NCBI RefSeq assembly: GCF_048265165.1
Contig: NZ_JBLXCD010000001.1
Location: 434,001-498,000, forward strand
Length of the DNA stretch: 64,000 nucleotides
Direction of reading: 5' to 3'
Source of the DNA: Oceanospirillum sp048265165
Lineage (GTDB): Bacteria > Pseudomonadota > Gammaproteobacteria > Pseudomonadales > Halomonadaceae
In this document: positions 42,143 through 52,600 of the stretch, piece after piece
How the letters are laid out: the number at the start of each line of letters is the position of its first letter
How positions within the stretch are numbered: position 1 is the first letter of the stretch
Translations under genes and position numbers: made by a program
The notes under the pieces: generated by a model
What the model saw: the letters and a program-made list of their open reading frames with translations, nothing else
The model's database searches: none
Told to the model about the DNA's origin: nothing

Positions 42143-43063
42143 TCACCGGAGAAAACTCAATAAGAGGGTCAATGTAAAGAAAGAGGTTAACGTCGTAATC
42201 AGCAGAGTCGCAGCACACTGGCGACGAAAACCATAGTTACCACCAATAATCGGATAGATACTGAACATAGGCACGGCACAGAGCAACAGAATCGTAATAC
42301 GGGATACATCATCCAGTCCCGGCACACACATCAGAACAAGAAAGGCCAGTGCCGGCTGCAGAATAAGTTTGCCACCAGAAACCAGCAGTGTATCAGTGCC
42401 CACCTCCCTTACCGTCATACCCACCAGTGACCCTCCGATAACAAACAGAGCCAATGCTCCTGCGGCTTGTGCCAGCATGGCAAGCATCTTGTCTAAAATA
42501 ACCGGAACCGTCACGCCTGATAAGGCAACCACAACACCGGCCAGAATTGACAGTATAAGTGGACTTTTAATCACCCGCCCCCCTACAGCCCGCCAGTTGA
42601 CGCCTGACGTTCCATCGTTGGCAGCCCGCTCCATCAGAATTAAAGCGGTTGGAACCACCAGCAGATTTTCTACCATCACCGCCATCGTGAATACCGTCGG
42701 GACCTCACCAAAAACCTGCACCAAAACCGGCAAACCGATAAACAAACTGTTGGGCGTAGCAATACCGACCGCTAACACGGCGCTGTGTAAGCTTTTACGT
42801 TTCATCCCCCAGTGTGCCAGCCCAAACCCCAGAAAAAGGCTTCCCAATGTGGCGGAGGCATAAACACCGATAAAGCGGGGATCAAACAGAGTTGTAAAAT
42901 CCATTCTGACAACATTGCTGAAGATTACCGCAGGAATAGCAAAATAAAGTACAAAGGAGGCCATGCCAGGGATGGCCTCAGAGGGCGTAAAGCCTTGTCT
43001 GACAGCGAAAAAACCAAGCCCGATCAATAAAAAGATCGGCGCTGTAATTATAAGAACGTCCAA
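42143..43063 (-). CDS. AEC-family transporter (auxin efflux carrier type)
   Basis: 306 residues and about ten hydrophobic segments. Family-like points are GLPVLVQVFGE (about 102-112), the SGGKLILQPALAFLV region and PMFSIYPIIGGNYG near the end. Family members export organic acids such as malate. The substrate is not deducible. Confidence 0.85.
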   Translation of the reverse strand: MDVLIITAPIFLLIGLGFFAVRQGFTPSEAIPGMASFVLYFAIPAVIFSNVVRMDFTTLFDPRFIGVYASATLGSLFLGFGLAHWGMKRKSLHSAVLAVGIATPNSLFIGLPVLVQVFGEVPTVFTMAVMVENLLVVPTALILMERAANDGTSGVNWRAVGGRVIKSPLILSILAGVVVALSGVTVPVILDKMLAMLAQAAGALALFVIGGSLVGMTVREVGTDTLLVSGGKLILQPALAFLVLMCVPGLDDVSRITILLLCAVPMFSIYPIIGGNYGFRRQCAATLLITTLTSFFTLTLLLSFLR

Positions 43064-43090
43064 GGAACCTCCTCGGTCAGAGATTAAGTA

Positions 43091-43564
43091 TCAGATCCAG
43101 CGGCGTACCTGCTGACAATAGGCCGGAAAGCTTTCAGGAAAAAGTGCATACAGCGCCAGCTCTTCGGGTTTAATCTGAAACATCGTCAGATAAGCGATAA
43201 AAACCGGCATCAGTAAAATAGCCAAAACCGACTGCAGGAAAAATGCCCACGCCAATAACAAAAGCGCAAAGCCCACATACATTGGGTTACGGCTAATACG
43301 GTAAACACCACTTTGCACCAGCGTCGAAACTTTTTGCGGGTCTAGCGGGTTTGAGGTGGTTTTCGCCAACCGGAAACTCACTACACCAGACAGAGAAAAA
43401 GCAGCCCCCAGCAACAAACAGCCCCCAGTCAGAGCCATCGCCGCCTTAGGTGAGATAGGCAGAATAAGCAGCGTACCCTTTACCGGATAAGTGACCACCC
43501 ACATCAGTAAACCAAACAGTAAGGTGACAACAACCGGTGGGGTTTTCAGTTCCAGCCATTTCAT
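43091..43564 (-). CDS. NnrU/isoprenylcysteine-methyltransferase-like membrane protein, copy B
   Basis: 157 residues with four membrane segments. The ICMT/PEMT signature is VYRISRNPMYVGFALLLLAW followed by IKPEELAL and FPAYCQQVRRWI. Bacterial members are poorly characterised; some are methyltransferases. It lies 59 bp downstream of a close paralogue (copy A at 43624) on the same strand, so the pair is a tandem duplication. Confidence 0.78.
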   Translation of the reverse strand: MKWLELKTPPVVVTLLFGLLMWVVTYPVKGTLLILPISPKAAMALTGGCLLLGAAFSLSGVVSFRLAKTTSNPLDPQKVSTLVQSGVYRISRNPMYVGFALLLLAWAFFLQSVLAILLMPVFIAYLTMFQIKPEELALYALFPESFPAYCQQVRRWI

Positions 43565-43623
43565 TCCTGAATCCTTCTTTCTTTAATTTTTGTTTGGGAG
43601 CAACAACATCTGCTGGGTAACCA

Positions 43624-44085
43624 TCAGATCCAGCGGCGGACTTTCTGACAATAGGCCGGAAACTGATCCGGAAATTTCTCAAGCAAAACCCGCTCTTCCG
43701 GCTTAATCTGAAACAAGGTGATATAAACGATAAACAGCGGCAGATCGATCAATACTGCAGAAGATGCCCAATAACAGCTCCAGGCCAGCAGCAGAAATGC
43801 CAGTCCAAGGTACATAGGGTTGCGGGTAAACCGATAGATACCCCGGGTCACCAGTACCGATGACTTTTTCGGTGCTAACGGGTTGATGGTGGTATGAGCT
43901 TTACGGAAGCTGTACAGCCCCGCCAGATCACAACTGAACCCGACGCCCGCAAAGAGCCCTGCCAGAATCAGCCGCCAGTCATCATTCAGTGGTAACGCCG
44001 GGAAAACAGGCGCTGCGTAATAGATAGCCGCTGCCAGCAACAAAGCAACGATTGGCGGTGGAATTTTTAACTCTAACACTTTCAT
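43624..44085 (-). CDS. NnrU/isoprenylcysteine-methyltransferase-like membrane protein, copy A
   Basis: 153 residues. It has the same architecture as copy B (IYRFTRNPMYLGLAFLLLAW; IKPEERVLLEKFPDQFPAYCQ; both end in QKVRRWI or QQVRRWI). Overall similarity is clear across the whole length. Function unknown; methylation of a small molecule or lipid is possible. Confidence 0.78.
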   Translation of the reverse strand: MKVLELKIPPPIVALLLAAAIYYAAPVFPALPLNDDWRLILAGLFAGVGFSCDLAGLYSFRKAHTTINPLAPKKSSVLVTRGIYRFTRNPMYLGLAFLLLAWSCYWASSAVLIDLPLFIVYITLFQIKPEERVLLEKFPDQFPAYCQKVRRWI

Positions 44086-44134
44086 GATGCGCCCCTAAGC
44101 AGCGTGCGACAACCGTGACAGTAAAAACAGACCA

Positions 44135-44923
44135 TCACGCCGGATAGGCATGATAAAAACCATCCTGAACCATCAGCTTTAAATTTACACCGTACAGGTC
44201 ACTCAGGTTATTTGCGGTTAACAATGACTCTTTATCACCATCGGCAATAATCTGGCCTGCCTTCATAAAGATAATACGTTCAATCTCAGGCACCACTTCC
44301 TGTACATGGTGGGTGGCAATCAGCAGGTTTGTCCCCGCCTGAACCAGTTCACGCATTGTTGCGATCAGCTCAAACGATGCCTGAAGATCCAGGCTGTTGG
44401 TGGGCTCATCAAAAATCACGGTAGAGGGGTTATGAATAAGGGCACGAGCCAACAGCAAGCGGCGCTGCTGGCCGGTGGAAAGCCTTTGAAACATAGTATC
44501 ATTCAAGTAAGCAAGCCCTAACTTATCAATCACCTCATCTACCCGCTCCTGCTGGGCATCTGTCAATTGCAGATGCGTATGCACGCCAATGGCCCCTAAA
44601 AGACCGGAAGCCACTACATCACGTCCCAAGGTATAAGGTGTATAGAGCTCCTGCAGATCCTGAGAAACAACCCCCAGCCATTCCCGCAGTTGCATCAGAT
44701 TAATATGCTCCTGGCCTTTTATCAGAAGGCTGCTGTCGGGTCTCTGGACATGGTAGATCTCTCGGGTGAGCAGCTTTAGCAGCGTCGACTTGCCGCAGCC
44801 ATTAGGCCCAAGAATAGCAACACTCTCCCCATCATGCAGGGTGAGATTAAAGCTTTCGAGAACCTTGCGCTCCCCACGAAAGGCCGTGATATTCTTCAGT
44901 TCTGCCAAGGGCATTGAGAGCAT
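44135..44923 (-). CDS. ABC transporter ATP-binding protein, YlmA/ModF-like
   Basis: 262 residues. Walker A LGPNGCGKSTLLKLL, signature RLSTGQQRRLLLARAL, Walker B VIFDEPTNSLDL, and the switch His in IATHHVQEV. It has no permease or binding protein neighbour. ATG 44923 follows AGAGGCGG, better than the longer frame start. Such single ATPases can pair with distant permeases or have non-transport roles. Confidence 0.83.
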   Translation of the reverse strand: MLSMPLAELKNITAFRGERKVLESFNLTLHDGESVAILGPNGCGKSTLLKLLTREIYHVQRPDSSLLIKGQEHINLMQLREWLGVVSQDLQELYTPYTLGRDVVASGLLGAIGVHTHLQLTDAQQERVDEVIDKLGLAYLNDTMFQRLSTGQQRRLLLARALIHNPSTVIFDEPTNSLDLQASFELIATMRELVQAGTNLLIATHHVQEVVPEIERIIFMKAGQIIADGDKESLLTANNLSDLYGVNLKLMVQDGFYHAYPA

Positions 44924-45088
44924 AGGTACACCGCCTCTTTCTGTGACCTGCATTCAGGTCAATTTGGTTTGATTATAATGATCTAAGGGCCTGATATTTA
45001 TACCGTATTTACGCAGAGAAATCTCTCAGACCGCCATCTCTTAATCCTATTGATTCGTCAGAAATCCTATTTTCCACCGCTTTCTGAT

Positions 45089-45610
45089 CTATTCAGACTC
45101 TGATCTCCCCAATGCTGTTAACAGATCCTTCAGGCTCTGATTCAAAACAGAAAGAGCTTCCGCATCCAGTCCGGCAATCAGGTTCAGGCCATTCTGCACA
45201 TGATGGGGCAAAACCTGTTCGATCAGCTCAAAACCTTTTGGGCTCAGTTTCACCAGCTTGCTACGGGCATCATCGGGATTGGGCATCCGCTCAATAAGGC
45301 CTTTTTTTTCCAGCTGTGCCATACGATTGGTCATAGTGCCGGACGTTACCATCAGAGTAGAAAAAAGCTCCGTTGGCGCCAGGCAATAAGGCGCACCGGA
45401 ACGCCGTAACGTTGCTAAAACATCAAACTCCGACTGATTTAAACCGTACTCCAGAAATACCTTCTCTATTTTGGGCGAAAGCATCGCGGAAGCCCGTTTC
45501 AGTCGCCCCAAAACCTCCATCGCAGTCAGATCAAACTCGGGCTTTTCACGCTGCCACTGGGCCATGATGGCATCAACCGCATCTGTTTCGTTTTTCACTT
45601 TTTCACTCAT
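45089..45610 (-). CDS. MarR-family transcriptional regulator
   Basis: 173 residues. Winged helix with SEFDVLATLRRSGAP and LMVTSGTMTNRMAQLEKKGLIERMPNPDDARSK-like recognition and wing (about 75-120). Divergent from an EamA exporter and nitroreductase. A 22-base palindrome starts 23 bases before its start codon, so it is probably self-regulated and controls the divergent pair. Confidence 0.9.
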   Translation of the reverse strand: MSEKVKNETDAVDAIMAQWQREKPEFDLTAMEVLGRLKRASAMLSPKIEKVFLEYGLNQSEFDVLATLRRSGAPYCLAPTELFSTLMVTSGTMTNRMAQLEKKGLIERMPNPDDARSKLVKLSPKGFELIEQVLPHHVQNGLNLIAGLDAEALSVLNQSLKDLLTALGRSESE

Positions 45611-45632
45611 AGGTCAGCTCACTGGCTTTAAA

Positions 45633-45654
45633 TTTATCTTGACCTCAAGATAAA
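45633..45654. promoter_or_regulatory. MarR-type operator, perfect arms
   Basis: Arms TTTATCTTGA and TCAAGATAAA around CC: a 10-2-10 perfect inverted repeat. It lies between the two divergent start codons. Confidence 0.72.
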
Positions 45655-45670
45655 TCAGGTTCAATCTAAA

Positions 45671-45692
45671 TATATCTCGACATCAAGGTAAA
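45671..45692. promoter_or_regulatory. Second, weaker MarR-type operator
   Basis: TATATCTCGA-CA-TCAAGGTAAA has the same shape and spacing as the perfect site 38 bases away (centre to centre), with several mismatches. It would suit a second dimer. Confidence 0.5.
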
Positions 45693-45754
45693 TTGTTTTC
45701 CTGTGGATGTCGACACTTACCAGACAAATACTGGGATTTACAATGAGGTATTCC

Positions 45755-46774
45755 ATGAATCCAATTGTACTGCTGTTACTCACAGCACTCGGCCCCGCCA
45801 GCTGGGGCAGCACCTATCTGGTGACCTCGGAGTTTCTGCCCGAGGGTATGCCCTTTACCGCCGCTGTGATCCGTTGTTTACCGGCAGGGATTTTGCTGAT
45901 CGCGTTAAGCCATCTGCTCAGCAGGTCGTCCTTTTCAGGCAAGCTCTTCACTAAGGTGTTACCAACCAGACAACAATGGCCAGGACTATTGCTACTGTCT
46001 GCGCTGAATATCGGCTGTTTTCAGGCGATGCTGTTTGTTGCCGCTTACCGTCTGCCGGGTGGTTTAGCGGCCGTGATCGGTGCGGTTCAACCCCTGATTC
46101 TGCTACTGATGATCTGGGCACTACAGAAACAGCCGCCGGGCAGAATTGCTTTTACCGCCTGCATAACAGCCATCATCGGTATGGGACTACTGATTCTGTC
46201 TCCGGTAGAGGGTGAAGTAAGTGGAGAACAAGTCAGCTGGGATCTGATCGGTATCGGTGCAGCCACCTTGGGGGCTTTAAGTATGGCACTCGGAGTTTAT
46301 CTCTCCCGCTATGGCCGGACGAACAAAACAGGGCCAGAGCAAGGCAAACCAACCCGGAATAACAGTGCAGAACTTCCACTGATCACGCTTACCGGCTGGC
46401 AACTGACCTTAGGTGGTCTGATGCTGCTGCCACTGGCTCTGATTCTGGAACCGGCTCTGCCAACACTGAGCACAGAGAATCTTCTGGGTTATGGCTATCT
46501 GTCACTGTTTGGCACCCTGATCGCTTATCTGCTCTGGTTTCAGGGCGTCCGTAAATTGCCTGCGGTGATGATTTCCACACTGGGACTGTTAAGCCCGCTT
46601 ACTGCCGTAGCACTGGGTTGGGTCTTCCTGGATCAGGCGCTTGAAGGTTGGGCGATGACAGGGCTGATTTTAGTCATCGTCAGTATTCTGGCGGTTCAGC
46701 TCGCTCCTTGGGTACCAGAAACCTTCAAACGCTTAAGGCCTGATCTCAAACACAACAAACACACTCGCATTTAA
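45755..46774 (+). CDS. EamA/DMT-family exporter under MarR control
   Basis: 339 residues, about ten hydrophobic segments, ending in a basic tail. Typical family stretches are GPASWGSTYLVTSEFLP, GGLAAVIGAVQPLILLL and GTLIAYLLWFQGVRKLPA. ATG 45755 follows GAGG, so earlier in-frame ATGs are less likely. Regulation by the divergent MarR protein is likely. Confidence 0.87.
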   Translation: MNPIVLLLLTALGPASWGSTYLVTSEFLPEGMPFTAAVIRCLPAGILLIALSHLLSRSSFSGKLFTKVLPTRQQWPGLLLLSALNIGCFQAMLFVAAYRLPGGLAAVIGAVQPLILLLMIWALQKQPPGRIAFTACITAIIGMGLLILSPVEGEVSGEQVSWDLIGIGAATLGALSMALGVYLSRYGRTNKTGPEQGKPTRNNSAELPLITLTGWQLTLGGLMLLPLALILEPALPTLSTENLLGYGYLSLFGTLIAYLLWFQGVRKLPAVMISTLGLLSPLTAVALGWVFLDQALEGWAMTGLILVIVSILAVQLAPWVPETFKRLRPDLKHNKHTRI

Positions 46775-46806
46775 TGACATTTATTCAGCACAAAAAGGTA
46801 ACGACC

Positions 46807-47421
46807 ATGACATCCGTAGAAAATGTAATTTTACAACGCCGCTCCACCAGCAAATACCAGCCGGATTATGTTATAGATCAGGGTACACTGGAGCAACTGG
46901 TGAGTCTGGCCGGGTATTCCCCCTCAGCCTATAACCTGCAGAACTGGCGTTTTATCGCGGTAACTACACCGGAGGCGAAAACACGATTAAAAGAGGCGGC
47001 CTATGGACAACCCCAGGTTGAAGCTGCTTCGGCAACCTTTATCGTTTGCGGTCAGCTGGCAGCTCATAAAGCATTGGAACAGCGCCTTAACAAGTCTGTA
47101 GACACGGGTATTATTCCGCAATCCATTGCAGACAGCTGGGTTGGTGCTGCCCGTCAGAGCCATGAAGGTAATGATCAACTGCAGCGGGATGAAGCCATTC
47201 GCTCTGCGTCACTGGCTGCAATGACCCTGATGCTTGCGGCCGAAGAGATGGGGCTGGCCACAGGGGCGATGGGGGGATTTGATGGCGAGCAGCTCAAACG
47301 CCATTTCCCACTTAATGAGGATGATCTGCCGGTCATGCTCATTACCATCGGCAAGGCGGCCAAAGGCAACTGGGCTCAAAAAGCCCGCCGCCCGCTGAAG
47401 GATATTCTGACTGTCATCTGA
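46807..47421 (+). CDS. Nitroreductase-family flavoprotein
   Basis: 204 residues. FMN-site parts are RRSTSKYQ (about 9-16), AGYSPSAYNLQNWRF (about 36-50) and EEMGLATGAMGGFDG. Reduces nitro compounds, quinones or similar with NAD(P)H. ATG 46807 follows AAGG. It lies 32 bp after the EamA gene, so it is probably co-regulated by the MarR protein, a plausible redox-stress or xenobiotic unit. Confidence 0.9.
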   Translation: MTSVENVILQRRSTSKYQPDYVIDQGTLEQLVSLAGYSPSAYNLQNWRFIAVTTPEAKTRLKEAAYGQPQVEAASATFIVCGQLAAHKALEQRLNKSVDTGIIPQSIADSWVGAARQSHEGNDQLQRDEAIRSASLAAMTLMLAAEEMGLATGAMGGFDGEQLKRHFPLNEDDLPVMLITIGKAAKGNWAQKARRPLKDILTVI

Positions 47422-47426
47422 GCAAG

Positions 47427-48611
47427 TTATGACTTTTCGTCAGGTGAACCCGGCAATGGAGAGATCCGGTACAATTTTCCACTATCTGTTGCCAGGTACA
47501 GCAGCCCTTCGGGGCTTTGGTTGACATCCCGGATGCGCTCATTCAGAGAGTCCAGCATTCGGGTTTCTCCCACAATCGCTCCCTCCTCATTCAGGTGAAT
47601 ATGATTGAGATGCTGCTTTACCAGAGCTCCGGCAAACAGGTCACCCTGCCACTGGGGAAAGGCCTCTCCGCTGTAGAGCAGCAAACTTGAAGGTGCAATA
47701 GAAGGGATATACACACGTACCGGGTCAACCATACCCTCTTTATGCTCAACCCCAACAGAAATCGGCCCCCAATACTCTTTACCCTGGGATACTTCCGGCC
47801 AACCATAGTTGTTACCCGGCTCAATCACGTTCAGCTCATCTCCACCTCTCGGGCCATGCTCAATCGCCCAAAGGCGTTTACGGCCCGGATCATAGGCCAG
47901 TCCCTGAGGATTTCGGTGCCCGAAACTCCAAATCTCCGGCAGCGCATCGTCACGTTCATTAAAAAAAGGATTATGGCGGGAAGGTTTGCCTGTAAAGGTC
48001 ACCCTGAGAATACTCCCGGCATGGGTCTTGCGGTTCTGGCCATTTGGCCGCTCACCACGATCTCCTATTGAGAAGTAAATATATCGCCCCGGATCAAAAG
48101 CGATTCGGCTGCCAAAATGATAATCTTTAGAGGTCCCCGAGCGGGTTTCAACCAGCACCTGCCAATCTTCAATACGGTAGTGATCATAAGAGTTACCCGC
48201 TAACTTAAAGCGCGCTAATACAGTAACGGGCTTGTCATCATTTTGCTTCACCTCCTGCACTGGCAGCGCACTGTAAGTGACATAAACCCAGGGTTCCTGT
48301 TTAAATTCCGGGCTTGGTTTAATATCCAGTAAGCCTCCTTGCCCATCAAAATATACCTCAGGTACACCGGCCAGATAACGAACATCACTCTGGCTTCGGG
48401 AATAAAGCCCGATACGCCCTGCTCTTTCAGTAAAAATCATCGTCTCTGAATCAACAAACTCAAACGCCCAGGGTAGTTTCAACCCTTCATGGACCAAGGT
48501 TGCTTGATAGTCTTTATTCCGGCTACTGCCTGTTATCTCATTTGCAAAAGCACTGCTCACTGAAAACAGCAGCAACAGCGAAATAACAGATGGACTGAGT
48601 TTTAAATGCAT
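47427..48611 (-). CDS. PQQ-dependent sugar/aldose dehydrogenase, YliI-type
   Basis: 394 residues. A signal peptide (about 1-23) and a six-bladed beta-propeller with YHFGSRIAFDP, YFSIGDRG, SFGHRNPQGLAYDP, WAIEHGPRGGDELNVIEPG and NYGWPEVS, the soluble glucose-dehydrogenase pattern. It oxidises sugars in the periplasm if PQQ is available; no pqq genes are in the window. It is convergent with the nitroreductase, with 5 bases between stop codons. Confidence 0.9.
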   Translation of the reverse strand: MHLKLSPSVISLLLLFSVSSAFANEITGSSRNKDYQATLVHEGLKLPWAFEFVDSETMIFTERAGRIGLYSRSQSDVRYLAGVPEVYFDGQGGLLDIKPSPEFKQEPWVYVTYSALPVQEVKQNDDKPVTVLARFKLAGNSYDHYRIEDWQVLVETRSGTSKDYHFGSRIAFDPGRYIYFSIGDRGERPNGQNRKTHAGSILRVTFTGKPSRHNPFFNERDDALPEIWSFGHRNPQGLAYDPGRKRLWAIEHGPRGGDELNVIEPGNNYGWPEVSQGKEYWGPISVGVEHKEGMVDPVRVYIPSIAPSSLLLYSGEAFPQWQGDLFAGALVKQHLNHIHLNEEGAIVGETRMLDSLNERIRDVNQSPEGLLYLATDSGKLYRISPLPGSPDEKS

Positions 48612-48893
48612 AGCTGAACTCCTCTTATCAATCTACCCGTCAATATCATTTGACCGGCAATGTCTTCGCTCACCATAGCAGAAGTCCTGCTCTTTTTTCA
48701 CAGTGACCTGTACAAGGTTTTTGAGCTACCACGACACCCTACCCACCAGCTGCTATCGCACCAAAAAAATGCACACATAAGCCAAAAGACACCAAAATAG
48801 ACCATAAAATCCATAATGCTCAGCATAAAACCCTAAAAAAACAGGCATAACTCTTGCATTTTACTACTTACAACGTGACTATCGTTGCTCCTT
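48612..48893. other. Intergenic stretch between the PQQ dehydrogenase and yitT-type gene
   Basis: About 280 bases with no supported gene. It ends in the attenuator-like leader described in the next entry. TTGCAT at 48854 may be a -35 element; the -10 is unclear. Confidence 0.4.
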
Positions 48894-48944
48894 ATTACCC
48901 ACCCCGGCGATCCCGGTGGTGGGGCTTTTTACGAGGCGGGTAAT
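48894..48944 (+). promoter_or_regulatory. Attenuator-like leader upstream of the YitT gene
   Basis: Two folds compete. Terminator: CCCACC-CCGG (48898-48907) with CCGG-T-GGTGGG (48913-48923), followed by CTTTTT. Antiterminator: ATTACCC (48894-48900) with GGGTAAT (48938-48944), sharing CCC with the terminator stem. The YitT start is 20 bases after the second arm. No named aptamer was recognised. Confidence 0.55.
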
Positions 48945-48964
48945 CCCTGCTAAGTGAGGTCATC

Positions 48965-49606
48965 ATGTTATCTGCTTTAATCCGCCCCATTCGACGGACA
49001 GACACTCTGTCGGTTGCAAAACGCTATTACAGTTTATTCGAGGGCTGTTTTCTGGTCGCTCTGGGTATTTGGTTTCTGAAATCCGCAGGACTCCTGGTCA
49101 GCGGAACCGCTGGTTTATCCCTATTACTTATGCGCTGGATACCGGAACTCAGTTTTGGCACGCTATTCTTTATCATCAATCTGCCTTTCTTTGCTCTGGC
49201 ACTTAAAACCAAACCTCTTGCGTTTGCTTTCAGAACCCTGCTTGCGATGCTGATGGTATCAACACTAACCGATTTGATGATTTTGCATATACAGCTGGAA
49301 ACGCTGCCTAAGGTCATCGCGGCTCTTGCTGCAGGCGGACTTGTGGGTGTAGGGCTGTTAGTTGTCTTTCGGGAAGAGAGCTCGCTGGGAGGAATTAATA
49401 TTCTCTCACTCTGGCTGGAAGATAAGTTTCAGATACATACCGGAAAGTCTCTGATGTGGTTTGATATCACACTGCTAATGGTTGCTGCCGTCACAATTAC
49501 GCTGGAGCAGTTCGGTTACTCTCTGCTTTGTTTTGTCGTCATGAGCTCTGTGTTGCGCCGTTACCATCAGATGAACCATACCGTACCGGAATCTGAAAAA
49601 AAGTAA
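48965..49606 (+). CDS. YitT-family membrane protein
   Basis: 213 residues, about five hydrophobic segments. The family (DUF161/YitT) is widespread and without a settled function. Visible are the repeat-like KSAGLLVSGTAGLSLLLMRW and ESSLGGINILSLWLED. GTGAGGTCATC precedes ATG 48965. The gene follows an attenuator-like leader. Confidence 0.8.
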   Translation: MLSALIRPIRRTDTLSVAKRYYSLFEGCFLVALGIWFLKSAGLLVSGTAGLSLLLMRWIPELSFGTLFFIINLPFFALALKTKPLAFAFRTLLAMLMVSTLTDLMILHIQLETLPKVIAALAAGGLVGVGLLVVFREESSLGGINILSLWLEDKFQIHTGKSLMWFDITLLMVAAVTITLEQFGYSLLCFVVMSSVLRRYHQMNHTVPESEKK

Positions 49607-49640
49607 TCAGCCTGAGAAGCAGAGCCAATGCTAAGGCCTG

Positions 49641-52600
49641 TTATTCAGCAAGGGTTTCTCTCAGAGCGGAAACCATAAGTTCACTTTCCTGAGCCAACGG
49701 AATGGCCAGCGACTTAGCTATATCATATTGGCCCGCATCAAGATGCTGCTCCATACATCCGGCATAAGCAACCAAACGATCAGCGCCAAAGTTACCTGCA
49801 ATACCTTTTAACGCATGAATTGCCATCGCCAGTTCCTCCCACTGCTCGGAGCGAACTGCCTGAAGAAGTTCACTGATCAGCTTCGGAATTCGCTCAAAAA
49901 AGTGATCGGATATCGGCGTAATATCCCCATCAAACAATTCGTTAAGCGCGGCCAGAGGCACAGGGTTAATCACTGGAAAGTCCGAGAAGTCAATTTCCGG
50001 CAGCAGAGGGCCTAGCTGACCGGGTATACCCTGTGCCTTTTGCTGCGCCTGCTCCGCTCCGTCTCCCGAAGGTACCGTTAACGGTTCAAAATACCTGCGC
50101 AACAATAACCCAAGCTGTCCGGGTTCGAATGGTTTAGGCAGATGAGCATCCATTCCCGCCTCAAGGCAACGATCTATTTCCGGTCTGGTAACGTATGCGG
50201 TCATGGCAATAATCGGCAAGCGGTCCAGCTCGCTTTTTTTCTCGTGGGCACGGAAAAGCTGAGTGGCAGCCAGGCCATCCATTACCGGCATCTGGCAGTC
50301 CATAAGAACGAGGTCAAAGCTGTTCTTTGTTTTAAGCAACTCCAGCGCTTCCTGGCCATTGGTCGCTGTCGTCAGCTGACAGTTAAACTGCTGGAGATTA
50401 GCCGCTGCAACGATACGATTCACCTCATTGTCATCCACCAGAAGGATATGTTTATCTGACAGATCCAGTGGTTGATATTTATCGGGCTGAACAGCCTTAA
50501 CCAAAGGAAGGGGTTCGGGTTTCAGCAGGGCTTTTTCTAAGGCCCGGTGCAGCTCATTGCGGCTGAAAGGCTTAGGAATCAGGCTGACAAATTCAACACC
50601 TTCAGCCTGCTGAGTCAGGGCTCGACCTGTATAAGAGGTCAACAAAATCATCCGGGTATCACACAGAACCGGATGACGGCGTATCTCTTTGGCCATCTGC
50701 ACACCATCCATTCCGGGCATCATCATATCTGTCAGCACGATATCAAAAGGGCGTCCTTTATCTGCATGCTGCAGAAGAATGTCCAGTGCGTCCTGCCCCT
50801 GATCTGTACTCAGGTAAAAAATACCCCAACTGGCGCAGTACTGCTCCAGAATCAACCTGTTTGTGGCATTATCATCAACAATGAGAGCTCTTAAACCTCT
50901 AAGATCTTCGTTGGCAGTAAATCTTTCCAGCGCCACCGATGAGGGTTTAAGCGGAATGGTAAAATGAAAACAACTACCCTCTCCCTGTTCAGACTTAAGC
51001 CAAATCTCCCCTCCCATACTGGCAATAATTTCACGACTCAGTGTTAAACCTAATCCGGTCCCACCATAGTTACGTGTCGTGGAGCCATCTGCCTGACTGA
51101 AGCTATCAAAAATTTTATCCTGAGCAGCAGCTGAAATACCTATCCCTGTATCTTTTACAGTAACATGCAGCTTTATCGTCCCATCATCGTCTAAAGCCTC
51201 AAGGTCTGTACTCAGGGTAATTTCTCCCTGTTCGGTAAATTTAATCGCATTGCCCAGCAAATTAGCCAGCACCTGGCGAAGCCGGGTAGGATCTCCCTGA
51301 ACGGAGGCTGGCAGCTGATCGCTGATCATAGCTGAAATTTCCAGTCCCTTGCTCTGCGCCTGAGGTGCAAACAGTTTAGCGGTCTCTTCGAGACTCTCCC
51401 GAAGGTCAAAATCAATTTGCTCCAAATCGACCTTGCCCGCTTCATACTTCGCCAAATCAAGAATACTGTTCAGCAGGGATAGCAATGTTTTACTGGAATT
51501 CTGCGCAATGCTAAGGAAATCTCTTTGTTCATCATCGACCCGTGTCTGAGCCAACAGATCCAGCATTCCCAAAATGCCATTCATTGGAGTACGGATTTCA
51601 TGGCTCATATTGGCAAGGAACTCAGATTTTGCCTGGGCACTTTTCAGTGCATCCTGACGGGCGCACTCCAGCTCATGATCATGTTTCTTGCGCTGGGTAA
51701 TATCCCGAAAAATGGTAATTGAGCCTGAAACCTCATCCTGACTCTGAAACCGGGCGCTGGTCACCTGTACAGGCACAAGGGTGTTATCGGAGAAGCGACG
51801 AAAGAACTCATCCTCACTTTCATAAATTTTCCCTGCCGCTGTCACAAGCCGGATAGGGCAATGATCAATATCGACTGGCTTTCCACCGCTATCGTAATGG
51901 ACATGAAAAAGATCGTGGGCCCGCTGTCCTAGTGCCTCGTCAGAACGTATGCCCAGAATTCGCTCGGCGGCCTCATTAATAAAGGTCACATAGCCATCTT
52001 TATCCTGAACAAAAAGCCCCTCCGCCATACGCTCTGTGATTGCTTTCAGGGTCTCTCGCTCTTTAGCCACAGCTATATTCGCTGTTTTGTGGCGATAATA
52101 GCCTGCAGCAAGGCTTGCAATAAATGCCAGATAAATCAGCTGAATAATAAGACCGGTTCGGTAAATCCCTTCCAGTTCATCAGCCCGGGTAAAACTAATA
52201 ATATAAGCCCCGGTTTTACCATCCAGGTTATCGACTGGAGTAAAAAGCGCAGCATAACGCTGCCCCTCTAGCTTGTGGCTCACACCAAACGCACTTCCGG
52301 CGTTCATCATCTTTCGGATGTGAGGCGTATCTTCCTGCATCACAGATTCAATACTTTTCTGCAGCGGTGGTATTTCCCGGGGAGAACCGAATTTGGCTCC
52401 CACATCTTCGACCAGAAAATGATCGTTAAGAGCATAGTCTTTATAGATAGAGCGTTCACTGGGATAAAGCAGCGAGAACACCTGTTCTTTATTAAGTACA
52501 AAGCCAAAAAGCTCATTGGGAACTAAGGTCTTTAACTGTTGCTCAACAGTATCAAAAGGAACACTACTCTCAACACTACCGATATGCTGACCTTCGTGAA

